From Paramyrothecium sp. XJ0827 (Eukaryota; Ascomycota; Sordariomycetes; Hypocreales; Stachybotryaceae): a stretch of 64,000 nucleotides of DNA. Made by a program: the position numbers and the translations under genes. The notes under the pieces were generated by a model that ran no database searches, was not told the DNA's origin, and saw nothing but the letters and a program-made list of their open reading frames with translations. Positions 12,096 to 23,400 of this stretch are shown one piece after another (the stretch's first letter is position 1; each line of letters opens with the position of its first letter). The stretch is taken from assembly GCA_020881915.1 (NCBI GenBank), contig JAJFPB010000005.1, positions 4,092,001 through 4,156,000 on the forward strand. The letters run 5' to 3'.

Positions 12096-13274
12096 ATGGG
12101 ACTTGTCGACTACTCCGAGTCTGACTCTTCAGATGCTGAAAAGGACACTCAGCCAAAGGCCGCGTCGAAAACTGCACAAGCGACCCAGAAGCGAGCATTT
12201 CAGAAAGTTGTCGATCGGTCGAATCCTGGAAAGATTGTCGTGAGCCTTCCACAGGCTGCGGGAAGCAATGGCGCCGCAACGGGCGACGAGCCTCCTGCGA
12301 AGCGAGCGCGCAGTGCGGGTGGCGGTCTATTCTCCGGCTTCAACTCGTTTCTCCCACCGCCGAAGAATGCGAACAAACCTACAGCCAAGCCAACCGGTGC
12401 GCAAAGCAGGGCCGGCATAGGTCTCAAGACGGGCGCCGCCCCCGGTTTCAGCAGGGATACAGGCGACACGGAGGGTCACGAAGGGCGAGATTCAGCAGAG
12501 GGCTTGTCGCTGCCTCCGCCTTCGAAGCCGGCAGAGCCTTCCATACCGGAGGGGCTGAAGCCCGCGGAGGAGGTGAAGCTCGTGGGGAAGCCCTTGATGT
12601 TCAAGCCTCTATCCGTCGCCCGAAACCCGGCGAAGAAGAAGAAAGCCAATATAAACAAGCAGGCAGCCGCCGGAGCTGGGTTGTCAGAAAAGTTGTCCGA
12701 GAGCCCGTCAGGTCCAAAGGCAACTGCCATCCCGAGCCGGACAGACGCGGCCACAGCACCGCCAGCACCAAAAAAGGTCTCGCTCTTCTCCTTACATACT
12801 GAAGAGTCGTCCGAACCCACAATGGTGGCTCCGAGCAGCGAGGGCTATCAGCCCTTGTTCTCCAGCGAAGAAGTCACTGCGAGCTACCCCGACACCGGAG
12901 GACAATATGCAGGCTATGCACAGTCGGGTCCCTCAGCAGCGCTCGCCTCCAATACCGAGTCTCTCAACTCGGTTGCAGATGACCTGAACTTGTCTGCGGC
13001 CGCACGGCGCGAACTCTTTGGCCGTGGGGGAGGGAGCCAGGCGGCCAAGAAGATCATCAACTTCAACTTGGATACGGAATATCAGCACAACGAGGAAGTC
13101 CGCGCTGCTGGAGATCAGCAAATCCACAACCCGGTCCGTTCCATCCAGGGCGGCGGCAAACACAGTCTGCGGCAGCTCGTCCAGAATGCCAACAGCCAGC
13201 GTGAAGCGTTGGAGGAGAGCTTCGCCCAAGGCAAGAGTAATCGCAAAGAAGCTTCAAGTAGATACGGCTGGTAG
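12096..13274 (+). CDS. PRCC-like nuclear protein (MAD2B-interacting family)
   Basis: Single exon, 392 residues, start ATG at 12096 (MGLVDYSESDSSD). The protein is mostly disordered and rich in Pro, Ala, Gly and Ser. An early KIVVSLPQ motif and the segment GGGLFSGFNSFLPPPKN are typical of fungal PRCC homologues. The conserved C-terminal block begins near LNLSAAARRELFGRGG and continues through INFNLDTEYQHNEEVRAAG to the end RYGW; this matches the PRCC C-terminal region, a pre-mRNA-splicing-associated protein also described as a mitotic checkpoint regulator in animals. In fungi a spliceosome-associated role is the safer inference. Its 3' end lies only 176 bp from the converging uncharacterised gene. 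Confidence 0.85.
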   Translation: MGLVDYSESDSSDAEKDTQPKAASKTAQATQKRAFQKVVDRSNPGKIVVSLPQAAGSNGAATGDEPPAKRARSAGGGLFSGFNSFLPPPKNANKPTAKPTGAQSRAGIGLKTGAAPGFSRDTGDTEGHEGRDSAEGLSLPPPSKPAEPSIPEGLKPAEEVKLVGKPLMFKPLSVARNPAKKKKANINKQAAAGAGLSEKLSESPSGPKATAIPSRTDAATAPPAPKKVSLFSLHTEESSEPTMVAPSSEGYQPLFSSEEVTASYPDTGGQYAGYAQSGPSAALASNTESLNSVADDLNLSAAARRELFGRGGGSQAAKKIINFNLDTEYQHNEEVRAAGDQQIHNPVRSIQGGGKHSLRQLVQNANSQREALEESFAQGKSNRKEASSRYGW

Positions 13275-13450
13275 GAGCCTACGATACCCATTTTTCTATG
13301 CTAAGGATAGAGCGCTCCATTCTCGAACGCTTTCGATTTTGTTCATAAGTCGTCTAATACCCGTCTTTCAAAAAGATTGCTACCGTCCAAACCGGTTCAT
13401 GAAGAAGGCAATATATACAATGCAAATACGTCAAATCAGCCTTGGCATAC

Positions 13451-14975
13451 CTAGCAGGTCTCTACCGCAGCAGTCTTGCGACCCTGAAAAGCGTCGTCTA
13501 TCATTAGAAAACCCCACTCTCCTCGCGTGATGGGTGAAATATCATCATAGCCATTGGGTGTCAGTGGCGCAAGCTGCGCTGCTTCCTGACCAGGGCTGAG
13601 CAAGAACGATCCGAGACGTCCGTTGCTTTGTAACCTATTGAAGGTGGAGCTACCCGTCGGTTTTAGAGTGCTTGGTGTCTCCTCGGCTTTGGAAATGCTG
13701 TTGTACAGCTCTCCGTCATCCTCACTGTTGTTTCCCAATCGGATGACTGAGCTGGCGGTAAGTGCAGTATGAAGCTTCAAAGCCGGTGCCCTTGATGAAG
13801 GTGGTTTACTGAGCTGCACAGTTGTAAAAGGTACGCCGTACGAATCGGAATTGGCGGACGCAGCGTCCGAGTCATCATCATCGTCTGCCTTGATGACTGG
13901 CTCTAGGATGACCGGCACGGTAGGAGCAGACATTCCAGCAATGCCGCCAATCTGTTCGGGGCCTCCATACGCACGGCGATACATACGATCGAGTTCCAGC
14001 AGGGCATTGGGCTTGACATTCAGCCAGTCATAGGATCGTAGCAGCTCCGCCTTTGTAACCTTCTTTCCGTTGTTGGCGAGAATATACCGGCGAAGCTCAT
14101 CCACAGCATCCTCAAGCCTCGTGGGGGATCTTGTTCTCGAATAGCTCGATAAAGCACTCTTGACGCTATACAGGCGATCGAGAGACAGTAATGTAAGACC
14201 CTCAGACAAGTAGAGGGGCTCATTCTGAATTATCGAACCTCGAATGAGCTGATCCGAAAGCACACAGCTACCAAAGCAACCGCCGGGGCTCACCGCCGGA
14301 GAGAGCCATTGCGAGCTGCGACAAATTTATGTTAGTTCCGCGGTTGACAGCTATAGAAATTCCAAGCACATACCCAACGTTGAACTTCTTCTCCGCCTTC
14401 TCCAGAGCGTCCTTCAAGGCTTTTTCTGCCTTTTCAGGCAGAGGACTGGCGTATACGAGTCGCATGCCGAAGGAGCCAGATGATATAAAGCTCCGGTTGT
14501 CGGTTGATGTCGTGAAGGACATGGTCGACGGCGTCATCGGAGGAGGAGATATGGGCAGACTGGGCGATAACGGCCACCGCAGCCGGAGTCGGGGGGACTC
14601 AAGCGCTGCGTTGGAGAAGGCAGGCGACGTTGGGCCGCTGGCCATGTTGTCTGTTGACCGGAGCGAGGCAGATGCAGAGTGCACGAGTTGCTTGAAAACG
14701 GTGACTGGACTTGAATGGAAGTGATATCGACTTGAAGACAGAGACGGAGAGGATGGCGTGGTGGGAGTTTGCAAGCCGGGGGAGGCAAGAGGGATGACGA
14801 CGGATGGTAGCTGGAAGTCCCTTCGAATCACAACGAGGGTGATGTGAAGGGACTTCTTGGCAAGCCTGCTGGAAACGTACTCGAGGGCAGGATGTATGTG
14901 AGGAGGAAGGTGGTGGGCGTCCAGAATTGATGTCCCGGCCTCAAGCGGCGAGGATATCCTGTCCTTGAGCAACAT
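13451..14975 (-). CDS. Conserved fungal protein of unknown function
   Basis: Two exons, 14374-14975 and 13451-14315, separated by a 58-nt intron with GTATGT donor and CTAAC branch, give 488 residues. The junction reads KKFNVG|SQWLSPAVSPGG in phase. The N-terminal region (about 15-65) is hydrophobic/basic and contains LAKKSLHITLVVIRRDFQLP. Two low-complexity Ser/Pro stretches follow. A structured segment from about 165 to 330 includes RLVYASPLPEKAEKALKDAL, a charged helix EKAEKKF, and later DAVDELRRYILANNGKKVTK and LLRSYDWLNVKPNALLELDR, which look like a helical domain. The C-terminal third is acidic and Ser-rich. I do not recognise a named domain, no membrane segment or signal peptide is seen, and no function is proposed. 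The style (ordered core, disordered linkers) suggests a regulatory or scaffold protein. Confidence 0.75.
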
Positions 14976-17424
14976 GGCGGCGGTAGGTGAGTGGAGTGCT
15001 CTCGGGTGAAGCCTGATGATATGGCGATGGGGGCTGAGAGGAGGGGTTTGGGCTTTGTGACCAACACCGCAAAGCTCAAGCTGGGTTCTGGCCAGAGTCT
15101 GTCTGTCTATATAAGAAGAAGGCCTCACGAATATATGTTTAAGAATGGTACGTCGTCAAGGCTCGCGAGCAACGTGGGGTCAGCCGCTGTGCCAAGCGCT
15201 GATCTAGAATAGCCTTACAGGGTGGTCTGTTCCCGGGCCATCCAAAACATGCATTGCCGTGTGTATGTTTCGGGAAACAGGCCAACAGACGAGGCGTAGA
15301 GGCAAAAGAGGATGTGGTGTGCTACTTGTATGCACAGATGCGCAGTGTTTCGTTTCCAGGCGGGCGAGTTGCCCATGCCCATCCTTTCCCAGCCAACCAC
15401 TGCCGAGCCCGCGTGGAGAAGACGAAACGAAACAAGCAGAGATGGCAAGCAGGGCTTGCTTGGGGACAAACAACGACATCCCACCCAGGGAGAATGAGGC
15501 AACGGCCATTGGACCGTTGGAGCAGAGGAGTAGGGCCCTGGGCGATCAGACCCTCCCAAGCTGCATGCAGAGCAGCGGAGCACGCGTCCGGCGGCATGTG
15601 TGACGAGCCCAAGCCAGGGGGTTCCCCATCCAGGAACCAGAATAACAGATCGTGCTAAGCTGTTTCCGACGATGTATGCAACGGTGCAATCCCCGTTCGC
15701 CCTAGTGTGATTGCAACGCTGCAGCAGTCGCAATACGCAGAAATGACTTTGAGCTTTTTACCCTGAAACACATGCCACTCGAGGGGAGGGGAAGGCGGAG
15801 GGGAAACGCGAGATGCCCCCCCCCCCGGCAATCTATGTGTGACGACTTCTTCTACAATCCAAGCTCGCTGGAAACAAGAACAAACGGCGCTACGGGCGAA
15901 GAAGCAGGATGGGGGGAAAAGTCTAAAGTTGCTACTACACTTGTGATACATGTGCGGTCATCGATCTTGGCCCCAAAAACGCAAATGCTAAAAATAAAGT
16001 ACGCATCGGACCCAAACAAACGGGAAAAAGACCAAGCAACAAGCGCCCGCCTTGGTGCGGCGGGCAAGAAGACGAAGAGGGAACCAAGTAAAAAAGGCTT
16101 ACACACACAAGCAACAGCACCTGCACCTGCACCTGCACCAGCAAATCAGACGAGAACCGGCCGCTATGGCCAGGATAAGCAACACCCCCAAGCCGGCACT
16201 TGGGGGGCGGAACACCCAATCGTATCCATGTCTATTTTTTGCATCGGCGCGTAGCAAGCACAAGGCGGCCCAATGAGGTGCCGCATCATGGGTCAGTGCG
16301 TCGCCCGGAGCCGAATCGGGGATCCGGGGCCGCCCCGCCTCTGTTGGTCCCCCCTCCCCCCGTTGCCCTTTTAGGCAATTCATGGTCGGTCAAGGGAGCC
16401 TGTGCCAGACTGCCTTCCCTTACCTTGCCTCACTTTGTGGTAAGGTAGACTGCAGTAGGTAGACGTCCGAGAGCCTACCGTCGCGGCCAGCTTCCGATTA
16501 CCGACATGTATCTCTTGTAGCACCATGCAGAATCACAAGGATAAGCCTTGTAAGGGAGAGAGAGAAAAAAATGGGACGTAGTGATCACTCATAAGCTTGA
16601 CGACAGCAGCCTATCGCATCGATAGCCGGCCGGTATGGCGCCTAAAACGTATCACTCTTGCAACCTTGCTTGTTTTCGTCACGGCTCCTCGCTTGTCGCT
16701 AGTCCAAAACCATGTTTGGCGCTCTCACCGTCTGCCAAACCACGAGGTCGTGAGACTACCCTTCCTGTCGCAGCTTCTAATCACGGGAACGTCGGTGTGT
16801 ACGCATGGGGCAACGCGCAATCAACTTGGCACGAAAGATCTCCTGGTCTCGGGGGTAGCTCTGAGGCAGACGAAGGCTTGACGACAACTCGAGTTGACTT
16901 GAGCGGAAGTGAAGGCCACGGATTACATACCCGAGTCTCAACATTGATGCGAGCGTGGCACGGCAAACGTAGCGTCAGACCCAGAGTCGCAGCTCCCTTG
17001 GCCCTCGGGTAGCCTCAGTAATGGTCAAGGACACCAGACGACGCAAAAATAGAGCACAGTACCCTCACTCATACGGTATCCTCGGTCTTCTTTGTGCATT
17101 GGCTATCATGGTCATGCGAAAGCATACGCCGCATCAGTGCGCACGCACCAGTTCAACTCTAATCTTACCAACTGGCTGACCAATCCCTTCTAAAGCCCTG
17201 TCTCAGTCAAGTCGTCAAAGTCGTCGTAATAATGAAAACACAGCAATTCTGGTCCCTATACTGCCCCCATAGGGATCCCGCTACCTTGCAGGGTGGTCTT
17301 CTCTGCCCCAAGCTGCTTCCTCGCCAGAATGTGTCGTGGCAGCAAAGACACAACCCAACGTCATGTCATAGCGCATCCTCGCGTCGTAGTATGGTCAATG
17401 AGGCCCCTCACCCCGTGAAGCATG
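14976..17424. other. Intergenic, no gene recognised (2.4 kb)
   Basis: Holds the promoter of the uncharacterised gene on the left and the 3' flank of the large protease on the right. It includes a C9 run at about 15819 and an ACCTGC hexamer repeat near 16115-16140. Many overlapping frames of 60-170 codons exist on both strands but none is convincing. Confidence 0.45.
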
Positions 17425-20400
17425 TCAAGCCGTTGTGTCCATGTTGTTCACCTCTTTCACCGCTTGCATTGTCAACTCGGCAAAGTCGTCCATCGGCTCC
17501 GACGAGGCATATGAGCCTTCCCATCCTTAACATTCCCCAAAGTCAGCTGTCTTGCCTCAATCTCTACTTTTTAATGTGTCGCGAATGCGCTCAGTGTCTG
17601 GAACATACCGGATCCGTCATCTTCAACTTCATCCACAATGAGTCTGCGAAGCGCGCCCAGGACCTCTGTTACAGCAGCACAGTTGAGTTAGTGATTGCCC
17701 CCGTCATTTTTCTGTCAAGCTGTCCACCCATCTCGTTTGGTGCACTTACCATTGTATAGATGATCAAACTCGGCCAGCGCTTGGTCAGCCGTCTCTTCGT
17801 CCCTATCGTAGTATCGCCTGCAGTCGCTAATCGCTTGCATGATGGTGGTTGCTGCCTCACGTCCGAGCTGCACTTTTCGTTTCACATGCGCTTCGCGGAG
17901 ATAATCCAGGCACGCAAGCCCTACCCTGCGCACTGTCTCAATCACCAGCTGCCCTTGAGCGTCCTCGCCGAGGCTCGGGTCCGACACCAACGATGGTGGG
18001 ACGCGGAACAGTTCCAAATGCAGAAGCTCTTCCGTCTCTGCGCGAACCTCCGGTTCTCCGTACACAAGCAGGTGCGGTACCCAGTCTGGAAAGGTTTCGA
18101 TCATAAAATCGTGCATCGATTCCACAAAATCCTCGTCATCGCGCCGCGGCTGTAAGCCAGCTCGGACAAAGTCCAAGAATGCATACCCTTCAGTGTTCTG
18201 CAAGTGTTTCGCTTGCGAGCATACATAGAGAGTCAACTCTTGCGCGCAAAGCTCTGATTCCGTGTATTCGAGATACGTGGCAGCCGCTCTAAGAAAGGGA
18301 TCCATGGCTTGAGTGGACGTGGCTCCACGGATGTTCTTCCTTAGAGTGCGTATCACTGTCGCTTCCATCTCTGCTCCTGCAAGAACTAATCTGCCGATAA
18401 TGCGGCTCGTTTGCTCCCGGGCCTGGTCAATCCCGAGCAGTTTCTCGAGGAAGAAGCTGACCTCTTGGTGTTCAGGATGGTGCAACAAGAACATGATTTC
18501 ACCTGACGTCCATGGATACGTTGGCCCATAACAGTATAGTCGATCGCCTGGCTCATCAACAAGGGCTTGGGGATCAAAGATCGGGTCGAGTTGCTGCAAC
18601 AAATATTCGATGAGCGCGATGACTGCGTTATAGGATGGCGCTCGGGTGCTAAGTCGTCGCAGCACATTGTGTAGCATCCGCACATAGTTATTGGGAAGAT
18701 CCAGCAACGGATCTGCCGCGACAATCCGAAGCATTTTCATGAGATAGTCGTTCGCAAGAAGGTGTGCGGCTTCCTTGCTACCCAGCTTGGCAAAGCCAAG
18801 CATGGTTCCAAAGTACTCATCCCATGAGCGAATACTGGCGTGGAAGAAGCGCCAAAGATAGTTGAATAGTCCCATGGTACCTTCCAACACGGAATGCGCC
18901 CTGTTTCGGCCCCCCTGTCCTTGGTCTGTTGCAATCTCCTCCTTATCGTCATGGATGTTGGGAGGCGACATGATCGAGTCTTTAGAATCATAAGTGTATG
19001 GCAGCTCAGAACCGATTTTTCTCAGTGCTGTCAGGAGCATCTGGCCTGCGATGATGCGCACCCTAGCTTCGTGGTTTCTCTGAAGCAGTGCTCTGAACGC
19101 ACCATGGCGTTGATTGAAGTATTCGTAGAAAAGGTAGGCACTGTTGCCACTTCGGCCGATCGCCGAGTTGATCATAGCCGCAAATGGGTCAAACTGTGGC
19201 AAGTCTTTAGTCCTTGAAACGATTTGATCAAGGTGACCTAGAGCCATGTTCATCGCCAGGTTCTTCAACCCACGGCTCGGAACGCGCCTTGAACTGGCGT
19301 CGTCATCATCATCGTCCGGTTCCTTGGGTGCTGTTGTCTCTTCGTCATATGCTCTGGCCCGCTCAAAGCATTGCTGGACGAAATTTACGTGACTAGGATC
19401 AAACAGGCAGTGACGGCGAAGAATCATCGTGTTCTCAGTCAAGATAGCCTCCTTCAGTTGCGGCTCGATGTCCACGCGCAACGGACCAGGGACACCCGAC
19501 CGTTTCATGGCATCCTCTTCGCGCTTCAAGGACGAGGCACGCTGGTAGAAGAGCATGTATGCGCTGTACGACTTGTCATATGCAATGCCATTAGTATCGT
19601 ACAACGACCGATTGTCTGAGCCACCAAATGTCGAGGTTTCCATCAAGGTAGGGTCCCACGACGTCACAAGGTCATCGTTGTATTCTACCCAAGAAGGGGA
19701 TGCCCGGAACGACGGTCGCTCCCTGATATAGGAGTAGTAATGACCAGATTCCGCGGTGCCGGAGTGCACCAGGATTCCGACGAGCTCGAAGACGTCTGCA
19801 TCACCTTGCGTATCGGTACCGCTCAAATGCTCGATTGTGTACGGTTGCATGTCGATAGTGGTGGGGAAGGAAAAGTAATCGTTGATCTTGCTTCTTTGGA
19901 GTGTTCGCAGGTTGAAGTCAAAGCGCTTCAGGTGGAAAATCAAGTTGTCGGGTATGTCTTTGAGACAGGCCCTGGTCGAGTTAGCATAGTCCTTCGTGAT
20001 TTGGGTAAACGCTTACCTCTTCACCGCATCCACATGCCGGTCACAGGTAGAGCATTTATATTTGTTATCTTGGTGAGGCTGTCAGCAGGCGCATACACAT
20101 GTACATAGCAGGCCGTCTTACCTCCTTCCATGATCTCGCCATCGACATATGCCTGCAAACTTTCCTGTAGAGTACTTTTCCCTTTGATGTCGCATTGGAT
20201 GGCAGAGAAAGCCTCAAGCCGCTCCGAAATATGCTCGCATTCTTTAGACTTGACTTGTTGGACAAGCTGTCCGCCGTAGAAAGCTCGCAGCTGTTTTCTC
20301 TCTTCGCTGGTCGCGAGCTGCCCTTCCCACCTGTCGAACAACAGACTGTAGAATTCATCCACGTCCATCTGGCTATGAATGTCTATGGGAGTGTCCTCAG

Positions 20401-23400
20401 GCGTCTTGACACACATGACCAGGTCATTTGGATCAACAAAGCGGGCATAGCTTTCCTGCATGTAAGCAAAGACCTTTTGCGTAAAGAAGAGAAGTTGCTG
20501 CGACGCGAGAGGTTCTTGGAGGTTAGCGGACAGGATAAAGCGTCGAAATTCCGGGTTCATGTAGAGCTGTGTGAGTAGAGAGTTGAGATAACAGGTGTTC
20601 GAAAGGTTCTTCAGCCCAGCATACCCGCTCGACGACCGCGTGGCCTTGGAGCGGTCAAATGGACAAGGTAGATCGTAGTGGTATGGCGACTCAGCCGCTA
20701 TTGTTCATGTCAGCACTACATTGTAATACAATTGAACATAACATACCATCATCGAGAGCATAGTACGGCACTAATGAATTGAGTGATTTCAGCATGGAGG
20801 TGAGTTTTTCTCCGTCATGCCTGATCAGGCGGAAAACGATCTCGCACAACTTTGAACGTGTGTTAGTATTCAAAACAACTTGGGGAACTGGCTGATCAGG
20901 TTGTTCGCGGTGTTGTGGAAAAAGATGTCGGGATAATAGTTGTTGTGCAAGATCCCTATGGTGTTTTTAGTGTTGGGGTCTCTTGTTATCGGTGGATATT
21001 CCCACTCACTTTGACAGCTCGTTGCTGGAAGATAGAGAGTCATCCATTTGCAAGCAAAGTAGCGAAAGAGATGATAAGCCCTCTGAGACCGCATCATGTG
21101 GTTCATCCTGATCGATAGCCTGTATTCTGGTGAGTACAAGATCCATTCCCTTGCATCGGATAGCATTACCTCAGTGGATGTGTGGCGTAGAAGAAGCCCG
21201 CTTGTCTGCTTCAGAAGCTCCTCCAGGTCGAGGAGGTCAGGGTTGAAGTTGGCGACCCTGACCAACAGGAAGTGGAAGACCCTGAACAGCTCCTGGCAAT
21301 GGTCTGGCGCCTTTACAGCCTGTGGGAGTACACCAAAGACGATCTTCCAAAGATATGATGCAATGTTGTGAGAAGAAACCGTTCTTCCGCTTAGCAGCCT
21401 GCCGGAAGCTTCGAAGGCACGTTGGCATTCCTGATCGACGATGTCCTCAACCAAGTTGACAGCTGTAGTTCGCATGAGTTTTCTATCATCCTCGAGGATA
21501 AGCTCAAGCAATATTTTCTGGAAGCGATCATCTGAGCAAACGACGTCCCAGTACTCCGCATTCATGAGGCCAAGGCGAAGGATGGTTGCGAGAGAACTGC
21601 TCGTTAGGGAGTTCGCAAGGTCGTCCCTCTCAACCACGGCATCGGAGAGAATCCGTAATAGTCGATCATATGGGGGTAAGGCAAAGTTGCAAGAAGCACT
21701 ATCCACAATCCGTATATCTACTGCTTCTCAGCATCAACATTATGAGGTGCTCCCGGTCAGACTTACCTTGAAGTAATTGCAGTAGAGTATGCATGAATGA
21801 AGCAGTCAGTTGCTTCTGCATAATGTAGGAAGTTTGCTCCTTGATTACGGTCTCATCCGATATTGTCTGCACAACAAGAGATAGGGACTTCTTCAACGCC
21901 TCGGCATAGGAGCTGTTTGTGAAGTTTCTCGGGCTACCATTTTCGTCTGTATGGTTTCTGGCTTGTTGGGCGGCACTGATATATTCTCGAAGAGCGTGAA
22001 TAGCATAGAGCGACTTGAAAGACTCGCCACGAGGAAACACATCTAGGTATGTGGCGTTGTCATTCTCGAACAGGTCCATGATGCTCGCATGGGCCGGGAG
22101 CCTGATGAGAAAATTGTAAATCTGTACGATGTCAGTTATGTTTTACCATCCCTTCCAGAAAATGATCCTACCTCCTTGGCAAGGTTTTCCTCCATGCCCA
22201 AACAATTCCACAGCTCATCAAAGTGAGATAAGATCTCTATCTCCAGAGGAGACGAGCCAGGCTTGATTCGAGCGGCCGGTGCAGCACCATCTTCTTCACG
22301 CTTCACCAGAATCAACCCATCGTGTACACGGAGATCCTCCAACGAACGGCATATCTCTTTCTCTGTCGGAAGAAAAGGTTGGCCCTTGTAGTACGCTCGA
22401 TAATTCTCAAAGCCGGTCTCTTGCCGCAAGCTAGCGAGTAATGATGCTGCAGTATTCAATTTGCCGATATTCAATGGTCGTACATCTGTTTGGCTACTAC
22501 CATCGAAAGACTGATACGTCAAATGAGCTAAATCTCCTTCAATACGATACGGCACATCCGACATGAGAGACCTCAGGTCAGGGGCGGCGAACTGAGGTTT
22601 AGACTGATGGGCCTCTAGGAAGTATCGCAATAGCTGCAGGGATCGGATGAAGATCCGCTCTTGCTCTTCAACCTGTTCTTCAACCGCCACAATGACCATC
22701 GATTCGTCGTCAGCGCTCGGTATGCCAATGCTGGATGCTCTTAGCCGCTGCGCAGCCTCTTTCAACTGTTGTAGACTTCGATTGACCAGAGATAGATGAA
22801 CGTTCCGTGCTCTGTGAAGAGGCAGAGATCTGATAGAGGGACTTTCGATGTATATGTCCACCGCAAGCGTATGAATTGTCCTTGTCACGATGTCGTTGTT
22901 GTTGGCCGAGAATATTACTCGCCACAGGTGCTCAATGCCACTCTCGGCTACCAGCTTCTCATCGTCCAGTAGAAAATCGCTACCTTGGGCAACAAGCGGT
23001 AAGACAGCCATTCTGATCAGATCTAGCATCCCATTGCTGAAGAAGGAGGGAGGCAATGCAGGCAAGAATTCGGTAAGGCAGGTCTGTAGGTAGGGATTAT
23101 TCAATGCTGTTTTGCTGGCCACATCCAGGATAATTTGCCAACCAGCTACTCTATCCTCAAAGCAGGCGGCATCAGGTCCAACGAGGATATTCCATAGCCT
23201 CGACCCTAATTCATTGTCTAATGTCGTCGGTTCATGGAGTATGATATTGGTGATCAGATCCCTGCGAGGCTGGTGCGTATGACCAAACAAGGCGCCGGGA
23301 GCATCTGCTGCAAGTGCTGCCTTGATTGCATGCTCTAGCTCCTCAACTAGGAGCCGAGTTATGTCGTGTTGTTCCGTTAGTACTTGCAATTCTGGAACAA

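Noticed and set aside
20850..20885. Apparent 29-30-nt intron with a TACTAAC branch sequence inside the USP gene
   Set aside because: It arose from following the wrong frame (ending NLISQFPKLF). With the 54-nt intron at 20956-21009 removed, the sequence reads straight through in frame (VVLNTNTRSKLCEIVF), so no ultrashort intron is needed.
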